Shown one piece after another: positions 8,820-17,157 of a stretch of DNA of 56,261 nt. Position 1 is the first letter of the stretch. Each line of letters starts with the position of its first letter. Below the pieces are notes generated by a model. The model saw nothing but the letters and a program-made list of their open reading frames with translations, was not told the origin of the DNA and did no database searches. Source of the DNA: Bacteroidota bacterium (GTDB taxonomy: Bacteria > Bacteroidota > Bacteroidia > Chitinophagales > Chitinophagaceae); the NCBI GenBank assembly GCA_026391455.1, contig JAPLEH010000072.1:1-56261 (forward strand), given 5' to 3'. A program made the position numbers and the translations under genes.

Positions 8820-9599
8820 ATGGGTCAGAAAGCAAATCCGATTGGTAACAGGTTAGGCATCATCCGCGGTTGGGAGTCTAACTGGTACGGCAGCAAAAAA
8901 GATTATGCCGGTAAACTGATCGAGGACCACAAAATCAGGACATACCTGAACGCACGTATCAACAAGGGTGGTATCTCCAAAATTGTGATCGAGCGTACAC
9001 TGGGTAAACTGATCGTTACTATCCATACCTCCAAGCCCGGTATCATCATCGGAAAAGGTGGTGGGGAAGTAGATCGTATCAAGGAAGAACTGAAGAAGCT
9101 TACTGGTAAAGATGATGTGCAGATCAACATCCTGGAGATCCGCCGTCCTGAGCTGGATGCGATGATCGTGGGTGACACGATTGCGCGCCAGATCGAAAAC
9201 CGTATCAACTTCAAACGTGCTACCAAAATGGCTATTGCCTCTGCACTGCGTATGGGTGCTGAAGGGATAAAAATAAAATTAAGCGGACGTCTGGCTGGTG
9301 CAGAGATCGCACGTAGCGAGGAGTTCAAACAGGGGCGTGTACCCCTCCACACATTCCGTATGGATATTGATTATGCCAACGTGTTCGCACAAACCGTTTA
9401 TGGTAAAATCGGTATCAAAGTATGGATATGTAAAGGTGAAGTACTGGCGAAGAGAGATCTGAACCCCAATTTCATTGCCGGCGGTAAGAACGAAGGCGGC
9501 GGTGGTGAAAGAAGGGAAAGAAATGAAGGCCGTGGCGGTGATCGCCGTGATGACAGAAGAGGCGGCGACAGAAGAGGCGGAGGCGGAAGAAGAAACTAA
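8820..9599 (+). CDS. rpsC: 30S ribosomal protein S3 with Gly/Arg/Asp-rich C-terminal tail
   Basis: 259 residues. It starts [12 protein letters not shown], with the KH domain [10 protein letters not shown] and the usual R-R-P-E-L-D region; S3 forms part of the mRNA entry pore and helicase. After about residue 221 the sequence becomes a low-complexity tail of G, R, E, D and N ([10 protein letters not shown], then repeated R-R-G-G-D). This resembles RGG-type RNA-binding segments and extends beyond the E. coli protein. The spacer before it ends in the word pair GGAATTTTAAACCTGGAATT. Confidence 0.97.
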   Translation: MGQKANPIGNRLGIIRGWESNWYGSKKDYAGKLIEDHKIRTYLNARINKGGISKIVIERTLGKLIVTIHTSKPGIIIGKGGGEVDRIKEELKKLTGKDDVQINILEIRRPELDAMIVGDTIARQIENRINFKRATKMAIASALRMGAEGIKIKLSGRLAGAEIARSEEFKQGRVPLHTFRMDIDYANVFAQTVYGKIGIKVWICKGEVLAKRDLNPNFIAGGKNEGGGGERRERNEGRGGDRRDDRRGGDRRGGGGRRN

Positions 9600-9602
9600 T
9601 AT

Positions 9603-9699
9603 GCAAATGTGAAAATGTGCGTATGTGTGAATAACACCAACACATTAAAATCAGAACAGTCATTTTCACATTTCCACATTTTCTAATTTTCAAATTTTT
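9603..9699. repeat. Spacer-bracketing inverted repeat, rpsC-rplP (element 2)
   Basis: Left arm 9603-9631 (CAAATGTGAAAATGTG then GTATGTGTGAA) starts 4 nt after the rpsC stop. Right arm 9661-9699 (CATTTTCACATTTCCACATT, then A/T-rich CAAATTTT words) ends 6 nt before the rplP start. AAATGTGAAAATG pairs perfectly with CATTTTCACATTT. It has the same family and placement as the rplB-rpsS element, but the loop sequence is unrelated. Confidence 0.78.
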
Positions 9700-9705
9700 T
9701 ATAAA

Positions 9706-10128
9706 ATGTTACAACCGAAAAGATCGAAGCACAGGAAAATGCAGAAGGGTCGCATGAAAGGCGACGCGAAAAGAGGAGCCACTATTTCATTTGGTTCTTA
9801 TGCATTGAAAGCGCTGGATAGTCACTGGATTACTGATCGCCAGATTGAAGCTGCACGTCAGGCTCTTACCCGTGAAATGAAAAGGGAAGGTAATGTGTGG
9901 ATCCGCATTTTCCCCGACAAACCCATTACCCGCAAACCTGCCGAAGTAAGGATGGGTAAAGGTAAAGGTAACCTGGAGTTCTGGGCAGCAGTGGTAAAAC
10001 CCGGTCGTATCTTATTCGAGATCGACGGCGTAAGTGAGACCGTAGCACGCGCTTCCCTGTCGCTCGCCGCAGGTAAACTGCCAATCAAAACGAAGTTCAT
10101 CATGCGCCGTGACCTGGTTACTGCGTAA
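9706..10128 (+). CDS. rplP: 50S ribosomal protein L16
   Basis: 140 residues. It starts [11 protein letters not shown], followed by the family features [18 protein letters not shown] and the K-G-K-G-N-L-E-F-W loop; L16 organises the A-site and 5S rRNA region. The start follows the A/T-rich arm of the preceding repeat. Confidence 0.98.
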   Translation: MLQPKRSKHRKMQKGRMKGDAKRGATISFGSYALKALDSHWITDRQIEAARQALTREMKREGNVWIRIFPDKPITRKPAEVRMGKGKGNLEFWAAVVKPGRILFEIDGVSETVARASLSLAAGKLPIKTKFIMRRDLVTA

Positions 10129-10135
10129 GATATAA

Positions 10136-10244
10136 AAGTGTAAATGTGAAAATGTGTAAATGTGTGATCGGGGACGGTAGGAACAAATAGTGGTGAAGAG
10201 CAGAACGAAAGCAGCACATTTCCAAATTCCGAATTATCAAATTA
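10136..10244. repeat. Spacer-bracketing inverted repeat, rplP-rpmC (element 3)
   Basis: Left arm 10136-10166 is a run of three GTAAATGTG-type words (AAATGTGAAAATGTGTAAAT in the middle). Right arm 10214-10244 (GCACATTTCCAAATTCCGAA, then TTATCAAATTA) ends 6 nt before the rpmC ATG. Pairing is less perfect than in elements 1 and 2, but the word composition and the stop-proximal/start-proximal placement are the same. Confidence 0.68.
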
Positions 10245-10250
10245 ACAACG

Positions 10251-10457
10251 ATGTCAAAGAAAGCAGATTTTGTAAAAAGCATTCACGGTATGAATGAGCA
10301 GGACCTGAAGGCCCGGCTCGAAGAAGACAAACAACGCCTGAAAAAGCTGGAGTTTGCACATGCCATTTCTCCGCTGGAAAACCCGATGTCTATCCGTGCC
10401 TTACGTAAGGACATCGCCAGGTTGAATACTGAATTGAAATTAAAGCAACAAGCATAA
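10251..10457 (+). CDS. rpmC: 50S ribosomal protein L29
   Basis: 68 residues. The two-helix family pattern is present: L-K-A-R-L-E-E-D-K-Q-R-L-K-K-L-E-F, then N-P-M-S-I-R-A-L-R-K-D-I-A-R-L-N-T. L29 lies next to L23 at the tunnel exit. rpsQ follows after 110 nt. Confidence 0.96.
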   Translation: MSKKADFVKSIHGMNEQDLKARLEEDKQRLKKLEFAHAISPLENPMSIRALRKDIARLNTELKLKQQA

Positions 10458-10460
10458 ATC

Positions 10461-10566
10461 ATAGCTATCTGCTTATAGCTGAAGCTGTGGGCCGATTAGT
10501 AACAAAGAGTTTCATTGCTGCAGGAAACGGGTATCAGACTCCAACCAGGCAGCTCAAAGCTTAAAA
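10461..10566. repeat. AGCT-word spacer repeat, rpmC-rpsQ, with second copy of the dispersed core
   Basis: The left side (10461-10487) is made of AGCT words (ATAGCTATCTGCTTATAGCT). The right side (10550-10563, CAGCTCAAAGCTTA) lies directly before the rpsQ start and can pair with it partly. In between, 10498-10528 repeats the core found at 8258-8290. The rpsQ-rplN spacer ends with a related arm (AGAGCTCAAAGCTTAAATAA, near 10902-10921). Confidence 0.6.
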
Positions 10567-10567
10567 A

Positions 10568-10825
10568 ATGGAAGCAAGAAATTTAAGAAAAACAAGGATA
10601 GGTGTGGTAACCAGCAACAAAATGGCAAAGACCATTACGGTAGCGGTTGAAAGAAAAGTAAAGCACCCTATCTATGGAAAATTCGTGAAGAAGACCACCA
10701 AATTCCACGCGCATGATGATAAAAATGAATGCAGCATTGGTGATGTGGTGAAAATTATGGAGACCCGCCCCCTCAGCAAAACAAAACGCTGGAGACTGGT
10801 GGAAGTAGTGGAGAAAGTGAAGTAA
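10568..10825 (+). CDS. rpsQ: 30S ribosomal protein S17
   Basis: 85 residues. It shows [16 protein letters not shown] and the oligonucleotide-binding signature [18 protein letters not shown], both diagnostic. It is an early-binding 16S rRNA protein. It sits between two AGCT-word spacers. Confidence 0.98.
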   Translation: MEARNLRKTRIGVVTSNKMAKTITVAVERKVKHPIYGKFVKKTTKFHAHDDKNECSIGDVVKIMETRPLSKTKRWRLVEVVEKVK

Positions 10826-10925
10826 TATTATCAGTGCGTGCTACTGGCCCAGTCAGTTGCCGTAATAACTAATAATTGTGTAAACTGCTCGCAGCCCACA
10901 GCTAAGAGCTCAAAGCTTAAATAAA

Positions 10926-11294
10926 ATGATTCAGCAAGAAAGCCGGTTAAATGTAGCGGACAACAGCGGTGCCAAAGAGGTGCTTTGTATTCGTGTACTA
11001 GGCAACAGCGGTCAGCGTTATGCCGGAATTGGCGACAAGATTGTAGTTACCGTTAAAGATGCTTTGCCACAAGGTGGTATCAAAAAAGGTACCGTGGCAA
11101 AAGCCGTAATCGTTCGTACCACTAATAAACTGCGTCGTAAAGACGGATCCTATATCCGCTTTGATGACAATGCAGTAGTGATACTGAACCAGGCCGATGA
11201 GCCCCGCGGTACACGTATTTTCGGCCCGGTAGCCAGAGAACTTCGTGATAAAGGATATATGAAAATTATATCACTGGCCCCTGAAGTATTATAA
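10926..11294 (+). CDS. rplN: 50S ribosomal protein L14
   Basis: 122 residues, the standard length. It starts [17 protein letters not shown], with the C-terminal signature [15 protein letters not shown]14 contributes to the intersubunit bridge and is the binding site of RsfS. Confidence 0.98.
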   Translation: MIQQESRLNVADNSGAKEVLCIRVLGNSGQRYAGIGDKIVVTVKDALPQGGIKKGTVAKAVIVRTTNKLRRKDGSYIRFDDNAVVILNQADEPRGTRIFGPVARELRDKGYMKIISLAPEVL

Positions 11295-11298
11295 TCCA

Positions 11299-11374
11299 TC
11301 CGCCCGGGCAGGCGGTTAAAAACAGGGTTATCCCTGGTACGATACAAAATAATTAATCATCCGCCACAGCGGAT
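11299..11374. repeat. Three tandem small hairpins, rplN-rplX spacer
   Basis: Within 76 nt there are CCGCC/GGCGG (11300-11315), CAGGG/CCCTG (11323-11336, loop TTAT) and ATCCGC/GCGGAT (11359-11374, loop CACA). None has a U-run. The first and third share the CCGCC/GGCGG motif, suggesting copies of one short palindromic repeat. The spacer is 93 nt. Confidence 0.6.
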
Positions 11375-11387
11375 AAAGAATAGAAAA

Positions 11388-11732
11388 ATGAAAGCAAGAT
11401 TTAAACCAAAGTACAATATCCGTAAAGGAGACAATGTAGTGGTGATTGCCGGAGACGACAAAGACCTAGCAAAACCCCGCATAGTAAAAGAAGTGCTGGT
11501 GGATGAAGCTAAAGTGATCGTGGAAGGTGTTAACATCATTTCCCGACACACCAAACCATCTGCTCAAAACACCCGCGGTGGTATTGTGAAAAAAGAAGCT
11601 CCGATCCACATCAGCAATGTTATGCTTTGGGACGCTGCTCAAAAGGCCGGTGCCCGCGTAACACGTGTACGCAAAGACGGCAAAACAGAACGAGTGTTTA
11701 AAACAAAAAAAACGCAGGGAGGTAAAAAATAA
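11388..11732 (+). CDS. rplX: 50S ribosomal protein L24
   Basis: 114 residues. The KOW motif is visible as [15 protein letters not shown], and the segment [10 protein letters not shown] is typical. It starts 50S assembly. Its stop overlaps the next start (TAATG), the only overlapping pair in the ribosomal cluster, which implies translational coupling with rplE. Confidence 0.97.
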   Translation: MKARFKPKYNIRKGDNVVVIAGDDKDLAKPRIVKEVLVDEAKVIVEGVNIISRHTKPSAQNTRGGIVKKEAPIHISNVMLWDAAQKAGARVTRVRKDGKTERVFKTKKTQGGKK

Positions 11733-12301
11733 TGAGTACTAAAACTTATACCCCGAGACTGGCAGATAAGTACAAAAACGATGTTGTACCTGCTCTGGTA
11801 AAAAAATTCGCTTACGGATCTGTAATGCAGGCTCCGCGGCTGGAAAAGATTTGCCTGAACCGTGGCGTAAACGGTGCAGTATCTGACAAAAAACTGGTGG
11901 ATATTGCCCTGGAAGAACTTACCATCATCAGCGGACAGAAAGCGGTAGCCACCCAGTCTAAGAAGGATATCTCCAACTTTAAACTCCGTAAGAATATGCC
12001 GATCGGAGCAAGAGTAACACTCCGTGGTGATAAAATGTACGAATTCCTCGACCGTCTTATCGCAGTGGCGCTTCCCCGTGTACGTGATTTCAAAGGTGTG
12101 AACGAAAAAGCTTTTGATGGCCGTGGTAACTATACACTGGGTGTAACCGAGCAGATCATTTTCCCCGAGATCGACATCGATAAGGTAAATCGTATTACTG
12201 GTCTGGATATTACATTCGTTACCACAGCCGGTACCGATGAAGAGGCATATGAACTGTTGAAAGAACTCGGAATGCCTTTCAAAAACGCGTCAAAAAATTA
12301 A
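11732..12301 (+). CDS. rplE: 50S ribosomal protein L5
   Basis: 189 residues. Family features are I-C-L-N-R-G-V-N in place of the usual K-I-x-x-N-x-[10 protein letters not shown], and [17 protein letters not shown]. It binds 5S rRNA and contacts P-site tRNA. The start is fixed by the 1-nt TAATG overlap with rplX. Confidence 0.98.
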   Translation: MSTKTYTPRLADKYKNDVVPALVKKFAYGSVMQAPRLEKICLNRGVNGAVSDKKLVDIALEELTIISGQKAVATQSKKDISNFKLRKNMPIGARVTLRGDKMYEFLDRLIAVALPRVRDFKGVNEKAFDGRGNYTLGVTEQIIFPEIDIDKVNRITGLDITFVTTAGTDEEAYELLKELGMPFKNASKN

Positions 12302-12381
12302 TAATAAACTATCCTGTGCGAACGCCGGTAAAAACGGGAACCACAAAGGATATCGAATTTTAAAACTGGAATTTTAAAACT

Positions 12382-12651
12382 ATGGCAAAAACATCAGTAA
12401 CAGCCAGGCAAGCAAAAAGAGAGCGTATGGTGGCACAACATGCTACTAAAAGAGCCGAGCTGAAAAAAGCAGGCGATTGGAAAGCGCTTGATGAAATGCC
12501 CAGGAATTCTTCCAAGGTTCGGTTGAAGAACCGTTGCCAGATCACCGGCCGTCCGAAAGGATATATACGTTATTTCGGTCTGTCCAGGATCATGGTAAGG
12601 GATATGGCCCTGAACGGAAAAATACCCGGACTTAAAAAAGCCAGCTGGTAA
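12382..12651 (+). CDS. rpsN: 30S ribosomal protein S14 (zinc-free form)
   Basis: 89 residues with the C-terminal signature [14 protein letters not shown]. Only one cysteine is present, so this is the long C-minus form without the CxxC zinc ribbon of the 61-residue type. Its start is preceded by the word pair GAATTTTAAAACTGGAATTT, similar to the one before rpsC. Confidence 0.97.
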   Translation: MAKTSVTARQAKRERMVAQHATKRAELKKAGDWKALDEMPRNSSKVRLKNRCQITGRPKGYIRYFGLSRIMVRDMALNGKIPGLKKASW

Positions 12652-12729
12652 GAAGCTGGAAACAGGTAAGGCCTCTTGCCGGACCTGCGTAAAACAAAAA
12701 TTCAGAACTGATTTAATTCAAGTAATAAT

Positions 12730-13128
12730 ATGGTAACAGATCCTATAGCAGACTACCTGACCAGAATACGTAACGCACAAATGGCTGGTCACCGTGTGGT
12801 GGATATTCCTGCTTCTAACTTAAAGAAGCGTATTACAGAGATCCTGTACAATCAAGGCTATATCCTGAAATACAAATTTGAGGATGACAGTAAACAAGGC
12901 GTGATCAAAATCGCTTTGAAATATGATCCCTCTACGAAGCAACCTGCTATTCAGAGCATGGAAAGAATCAGCAGCCCCGGTTTACGTCAGTATGCCAGGC
13001 CCGCAGAATTCCGCCGTGTAAAAAATGGCCTGGGTGTGGCAATCATCTCCACTTCAAAAGGTGTGATGACCGACAAAGAAGCGAAAGCGCAGAATGTAGG
13101 TGGTGAAATACTTTGCTATATCTATTAA
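12730..13128 (+). CDS. rpsH: 30S ribosomal protein S8
   Basis: 132 residues. It has D-P-I-A-D-Y-L-T-R-I-R-N-A near the N-terminus and the C-terminal S-T-S-K-G-V-M-T-D-K-E-A block. In enterobacteria S8 is the autoregulator of the spc operon. The spacer before it has a CAGGT..GGC/GCC..ACCTG hairpin (12663-12687). Confidence 0.98.
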   Translation: MVTDPIADYLTRIRNAQMAGHRVVDIPASNLKKRITEILYNQGYILKYKFEDDSKQGVIKIALKYDPSTKQPAIQSMERISSPGLRQYARPAEFRRVKNGLGVAIISTSKGVMTDKEAKAQNVGGEILCYIY

Positions 13129-13139
13129 ATGATAATAAA

Positions 13140-13188
13140 ATTTCTGATACATTAAGCTGAATCTATACTAAGCTGACCGGTCAGAAAT
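13140..13188. repeat. Bracketing inverted repeat, rpsH-rplF spacer
   Basis: ATTTCTGA (13140-13147) and TCAGAAAT (13181-13188) are perfect inverted copies enclosing two direct TAAGCTGA words. It fills most of the 88-nt spacer, with the arms 11 nt after the stop and 28 nt before the start. The sequence differs from the AAATGTG family, but the layout is the same. Confidence 0.55.
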
Positions 13189-13216
13189 ATTCACAACAAA
13201 CGAAAATAAATACAAC

Positions 13217-13771
13217 ATGTCACGTATAGGTAAGAAACCCGTAACAGCTCCAGGTGGTGTAACGATCTCCGTAGGTAAAGATAATGTGGTAACTGTAAAG
13301 GGACCCAAAGGCGAACTGAAACAAGCTATTGACCGCGATATCGCAGTAGAGATCAAAGATGGTAACATCATTTTTAACCGTCCTACTGATCAGATCCGTC
13401 ATCGCGCATTACACGGTCTATACCGTTCACTCGTGTCAAACATGGTGAAAGGTGTAACTGATGGATTCGAAAGAAAACTGGAACTGATCGGGGTAGGTTT
13501 CAAAGCCGCTAATCAGGGAAATGTACTCGACCTCGCATTAGGTTATTCGCACAATATTATTTTCGAAGTTCCCAAAGAACTGAAAGTGGCTACTGCTCAG
13601 GAAAAAGGTCAAAACCCGATCATTACTCTTGAAGGTATCGACAAACAACTGATCGGACAGGTGGCAGCCAAATTGCGCAGCCTTCGTAAGCCTGAACCGT
13701 ACAAAGGAAAAGGTGTACGCTATGTAGGTGAAGTGGTACGTAAGAAAGCTGGTAAAGCTGCTGGTAAGTAA
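13217..13771 (+). CDS. rplF: 50S ribosomal protein L6
   Basis: 184 residues. It starts M-S-R-I-G-K-K-P-V, with the duplicated fold and the C-terminal K-P-E-P-Y-K-G-K-G-V-R-Y signature. L6 lies near the sarcin-ricin loop. A 138-nt spacer with an inverted repeat follows. Confidence 0.98.
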   Translation: MSRIGKKPVTAPGGVTISVGKDNVVTVKGPKGELKQAIDRDIAVEIKDGNIIFNRPTDQIRHRALHGLYRSLVSNMVKGVTDGFERKLELIGVGFKAANQGNVLDLALGYSHNIIFEVPKELKVATAQEKGQNPIITLEGIDKQLIGQVAAKLRSLRKPEPYKGKGVRYVGEVVRKKAGKAAGK

Positions 13772-13774
13772 TCA

Positions 13775-13868
13775 AGGTGAAAATGTGATAAATGTGCTGA
13801 TCTGGAAATTGGCATACGAACAGCGACGAATGGAATTCTCACATTTTCATATTCTCAAATTTTGAAAG
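13775..13868. repeat. Spacer-bracketing inverted repeat, rplF-rplR (element 4)
   Basis: The left arm (AGGTGAAAATGTGATAAATG, from 13775) begins 3 nt after the rplF stop. The right arm (TCTCACATTTTCATATTCTC then AAATTTTGA, 13837-13866) closes it: TGAAAATGTGA pairs with TCACATTTTCA. Unlike the other copies, about 40 extra nt lie between the right arm and the rplR start. Confidence 0.7.
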
Positions 13869-13909
13869 TATCATTCCTGGCAGAATCAGGGATTTAAATA
13901 AGAAAGAAA

Positions 13910-14272
13910 ATGAACCCAAAAGTAAAATCACAAAGAAGAAGTAATATCCGCTACCGGATACGTCGTAGAATCGGCAACGGTACTGCACAAAAGCCCCGTC
14001 TCTCTGTTTACAGGAGCAACGCTGATATTTATGTGCAACTGATTGACGATGCTAATGCACAAACACTGGCGGCAGCCTCTTCAAGGGATAAAGATATCAG
14101 TTCACAGAAACTGCCCAAAAAAGACAAAAGCAAACTGGTGGGTGAATCCATTGCCCGTAAAGCAGCAGCACTGGGAATAAAAGATGTTGTGTTTGACAGG
14201 GGAGGATACCTCTACCACGGCCGCGTAAAATCTGTGGCTGATGGAGCAAGGGAAGGTGGACTTCAATTTTAA
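13910..14272 (+). CDS. rplR: 50S ribosomal protein L18
   Basis: 120 residues. The family pattern [20 protein letters not shown] and the C-terminal [13 protein letters not shown] are present. It binds 5S rRNA. rpsE follows after 32 nt. Confidence 0.98.
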   Translation: MNPKVKSQRRSNIRYRIRRRIGNGTAQKPRLSVYRSNADIYVQLIDDANAQTLAAASSRDKDISSQKLPKKDKSKLVGESIARKAAALGIKDVVFDRGGYLYHGRVKSVADGAREGGLQF

Positions 14273-14304
14273 TTTTTATAGCAAACTTTTAATTACAAGT
14301 ATAA

Positions 14305-14823
14305 ATGTCAAAGCTTAACGTAAATAAGGTAAAAGCCGGAGACCTGGAACTGAAAGATAAAGTGGTGGCCATTAACCGCGTGGTAAAAACAACCAAAGGC
14401 GGACGTGCCTTCAGTTTTTCTGCTCTCGTGGTAGTTGGCAATGAAAACGGTGTGGTGGGCCATGGCCTCGGTAAAGCCAAAGAAGTTCAGGAAGCTATTA
14501 CAAAAGGTATCGAAGATGCCAAGAAGAACCTGATCAAAGTTCCTGTAATGAAAGGCACTATCCCCCACGACCAATGGGCGAAAGAAGGCGCTGCTAAAGT
14601 GCTGATCAAACCCGCCGCACATGGTACGGGTGTGATCGCAGGAGGCTCAATGCGTGCTGTGCTGGAAGCTGCAGGTGTAACAGACGTACTGGCAAAATCA
14701 CTCGGCTCTGCCAACCCCCACAACGTGGTAAAGGCAACCTTCAAAGCGCTGGCTTTGTTACGTGAGCCGATTACTGTTGCCAAAACACGTACCCTCGGCC
14801 TTAAAAAAGTATTCAACGGTTAA
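14305..14823 (+). CDS. rpsE: 30S ribosomal protein S5
   Basis: 172 residues. It shows R-V-x-K-T-x-K-G-G-R-x-F-S-F and G-N-x-x-G-x-V-G-x-G-x-G-K-A-K-E-V, the double-stranded-RNA-binding fold, and a C-terminal [15 protein letters not shown]. Together with S3 and S4 it forms the mRNA entry site. Confidence 0.98.
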   Translation: MSKLNVNKVKAGDLELKDKVVAINRVVKTTKGGRAFSFSALVVVGNENGVVGHGLGKAKEVQEAITKGIEDAKKNLIKVPVMKGTIPHDQWAKEGAAKVLIKPAAHGTGVIAGGSMRAVLEAAGVTDVLAKSLGSANPHNVVKATFKALALLREPITVAKTRTLGLKKVFNG

Positions 14824-14842
14824 TCTAACTAATAAACCCAGT

Positions 14843-14860
14843 AATCCCTCCGCAGGGATT
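14843..14860. repeat. Hairpin in the rpsE-rpmD spacer
   Basis: AATCCCT, loop CCGC, AGGGATT followed by only TTGG. The U-run is too short for a strong terminator. It could mildly attenuate or protect upstream mRNA ends, or be one more dispersed palindrome. Confidence 0.5.
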
Positions 14861-14883
14861 TTGGATTTACAAACTGGAAAGAA

Positions 14884-15063
14884 ATGAGCAAGATTAAAAT
14901 TACACTGGTAAAAAGCCCGATTGACAGACCGGAACGCCAAAAGCTGACCGTACAGGCACTCGGCCTTAATAAGACCAACTCTGTAAAAGAGGTGGAAGCT
15001 ACTCCTCAAATCCTGGGTATGATCCGTAAGGTATCTCACCTGGTTAAAGTGGAAAATGCCTAA
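14884..15063 (+). CDS. rpmD: 50S ribosomal protein L30
   Basis: 59 residues; the small size is normal for this protein. The sequence starts [13 protein letters not shown] and contains [10 protein letters not shown] and [11 protein letters not shown], the L30 signature. It sits between rpsE and rplO as in most bacteria. Confidence 0.96.
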   Translation: MSKIKITLVKSPIDRPERQKLTVQALGLNKTNSVKEVEATPQILGMIRKVSHLVKVENA

Positions 15064-15071
15064 ACCCGCTG

Positions 15072-15153
15072 TGGGAATTTGTAAATGTGTCGGAAAGTGA
15101 AAATAGCGTAACGCAACATTCACACACACATTTCCAGATTTCCACTTTTTAAC
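15072..15153. repeat. Spacer-bracketing inverted repeat, rpmD-rplO (element 5)
   Basis: Left arm from 15072 (TGGGAATTTGTAAATGTGT) starts 8 nt after the rpmD stop. Right arm 15121-15153 (CACACACACATTTCCAGATT then TCCAC) pairs with it. About 49 nt remain between the right arm and the rplO start. It belongs to the same AAATGTG word family as elements 1-4. Confidence 0.68.
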
Positions 15154-15202
15154 ATTAGTATTAAGCGAGGGGTGATTCCCCGTAAGTATAAAATCAAAAA
15201 AA

Positions 15203-15652
15203 ATGAAATTACATCAATTAAAGCCTGCAAAAGGCGCAACACACAAAGACAAACGTATTGGCCGTGGTGACGGTTCCGGACATGGTGGTACTTCTACAAA
15301 AGGTACAAAGGGTGGACAAAGCCGCGCCGGTTATAAAAGTAAAATGGCCCACGAAGGTGGTCAGATGCCCATTCAGCGCCGTATTCCTAAGCGTGGGTTT
15401 AAGAATCCCCACCGCATTGAGTACAAAGTACTCAACCTGGGTCAGATAGCGCAATTGGCGGAAAAATATAACATCACTGAATTCTCACTGGAAAATCTTT
15501 ATATCAATGGCCTGATCGCTCAGACTGACAGAGTAAAGATTCTGGGAAATGGGGAGCTGAACGGCAAATACAGCTTTAAAGTAAATGCTATCAGTGAAAA
15601 AGCAAAAGCCGCCATTGAAGCAGCAGGCGGAACTGTGGAAATAGTGAAGTAA
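15203..15652 (+). CDS. rplO: 50S ribosomal protein L15
   Basis: 149 residues. The glycine-rich N-terminus (R-I-G-R-G-D-G-S-G-H-G-G-T-S-x-K-G) and G-F-x-N-P-H-R-I-E-Y are typical. It is the last ribosomal protein gene of the cluster and is followed by a terminator before secY. Confidence 0.98.
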   Translation: MKLHQLKPAKGATHKDKRIGRGDGSGHGGTSTKGTKGGQSRAGYKSKMAHEGGQMPIQRRIPKRGFKNPHRIEYKVLNLGQIAQLAEKYNITEFSLENLYINGLIAQTDRVKILGNGELNGKYSFKVNAISEKAKAAIEAAGGTVEIVK

Positions 15653-15698
15653 TTTCAGTAACTTACACGGCGCATTTTAAGTGCGTCTTTTATTTAAT

Positions 15699-15733
15699 AC
15701 CAGTTAGTTAAAATAGTTGACTGGTTTTTTTTT
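15699..15733 (+). terminator. Intrinsic terminator/attenuator between rplO and secY
   Basis: ACCAGT (15699-15704) and ACTGGT (15720-15725) enclose a further partly paired region and are followed by a run of T's to 15733. It lies only 25 nt before the secY start. Upstream, CGCA/TGCG plus a T-rich stretch (about 15670-15695) may add to it. This would let ribosomal protein mRNA end before secY, with partial read-through. Confidence 0.65.
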
Positions 15734-15758
15734 AGTGGCTTTAAACTTTTAAATCCCC

Positions 15759-17102
15759 GTGAAGAAATTAATACAGACACTGAAGAATATCTGGAGCATC
15801 GAAGAGCTGCGAGGAAAGATTCTTTTCACCCTGATGATGATCGCCATCTACAGGGTGGGGTCGCATATCGCACTCCCTGGTATTAACCCCAATGAGATTG
15901 CAGCCAAAGGAGATGGAAACTCCGGTATCCTTGGCCTTATTGATGCATTCTCCGGAGGCTCATTCAGCAATGCTTCCATTTTTGCGCTCGGTATCATGCC
16001 TTATATATCTGCCTCGATCTTTATGCAACTGATGACCGTATTGGTTCCCAGTTTCCAGAAAATGCAAAAAGAAGGGGAGAGCGGACGTAAAAAAATCAAC
16101 CAATACACCCGTTACCTCACCGTCGCTGTAACTGTTTTACAGGCATCAGCATATGTGGGATATCTGAACAGTTTAGCGAAGAACTCACCCGGTATGATTT
16201 ATAGTTCCAGCTATCCGTTCTGGTTGTCAACTACTATCGTGCTTACTGCCGGTACAATGTTCGTAATGTGGATGGGCGAAAAGATCACTGACAAAGGATT
16301 GGGAAATGGTACTTCACTTATTATCATGATCGGAATCGTGGCACGTCTCCCGCAAAACTTCTTACAGGAGTTGAGTGCCAAATCCACTCGTAATGGTCAG
16401 ATACTGATCTTTATCGTGGAGATCGCTATCCTCATTGCTATCGTAATGGGCTGTATCATGCTGATTCAGGGGGTACGTAAAGTACCGGTAAATTACGCCA
16501 AACAAATCGTGGGCAACAGGCAATTTGGCGGAGCCCGCCAGTTCCTGCCGCTCAAAGTGAACAGTGCTGGTGTAATGCCTATCATCTTTGCTCAGGCTAT
16601 CATCTTCATACCTACCATTATCGGTAACTTTGGAAGTTCCAGTCAGGGTGGCGGTATCATGCGGCTGCTGACTGACCACAGTAATGTTTGGTATATGCTG
16701 ATCTATTCCATCGTGGTAATCGGCTTCACGTTCCTGTACACAGCCCTTATATTTAACCCCAAGCAGATTGCTGATAATCTGAAACAGAATAATGGTTTTA
16801 TCCCCGGCGTAAAACCCGGTCAGCCTACAGCCGATTATATCGGGGCTATTATGGATAAAATTACCTTCCCCGGTGCCATTATGCTGGCGTTTGTAGGTAT
16901 CCTGCCGGGTATCGCACAGCGTATGGGTGTAACTCAGCAATTCTCTACCTTCTTTGGAGGTACTTCCCTCCTGATTATGGTGGGAGTTATTCTGGATACA
17001 TTACAGCAGATTGAAACCCAATTGCTGATGCGCCAGTACGATGGCCTGATGAAAAGCGGTCGTATCCAGGGCAGACAAACGTCATCAGCCGTACAGATGT
17101 AA
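15759..17102 (+). CDS. secY: Protein translocase subunit SecY
   Basis: 447 residues with ten predicted membrane helices. It is the channel-forming subunit that moves unfolded proteins across the inner membrane with SecE/SecG and SecA. Family features are the R-V-G-S-H-I-A-L-P-G-I N-terminal segment, the plug region G-G-S-F-S-N-A-S-I-F-A-L-G-I-M-P-Y-I-S-A-S-I and a G-x-L-P-G-I near the end. The start is GTG, unlike the ATG starts of the ribosomal genes, and terminators flank it on both sides, suggesting lower expression than its neighbours. Confidence 0.97.
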   Translation: MKKLIQTLKNIWSIEELRGKILFTLMMIAIYRVGSHIALPGINPNEIAAKGDGNSGILGLIDAFSGGSFSNASIFALGIMPYISASIFMQLMTVLVPSFQKMQKEGESGRKKINQYTRYLTVAVTVLQASAYVGYLNSLAKNSPGMIYSSSYPFWLSTTIVLTAGTMFVMWMGEKITDKGLGNGTSLIIMIGIVARLPQNFLQELSAKSTRNGQILIFIVEIAILIAIVMGCIMLIQGVRKVPVNYAKQIVGNRQFGGARQFLPLKVNSAGVMPIIFAQAIIFIPTIIGNFGSSSQGGGIMRLLTDHSNVWYMLIYSIVVIGFTFLYTALIFNPKQIADNLKQNNGFIPGVKPGQPTADYIGAIMDKITFPGAIMLAFVGILPGIAQRMGVTQQFSTFFGGTSLLIMVGVILDTLQQIETQLLMRQYDGLMKSGRIQGRQTSSAVQM

Positions 17103-17121
17103 TAAAGACCTTGAACATATC

Positions 17122-17157
17122 AGCCCGGCAGTTTATACTTGCCGGGCTTTATTTTTT
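17122..17157 (+). terminator. Strong terminator after secY
   Basis: AGCCCGGCA (17122-17130), a 9-nt loop, TGCCGGGCT (17140-17148), then TTATTTTTTT. It ends the secY transcript 20-55 nt after its stop and thereby separates map from the cluster. Confidence 0.9.

Noticed and set aside
7834-15153. AAATGTG word repeats as a CRISPR array
   Set aside because: Copies are in separate spacers between genes, not regularly spaced with unique spacers, and no cas genes are present.
16362-16940. 192-codon antisense frame in secY
   Set aside because: It is a shadow of secY without family resemblance or start context.
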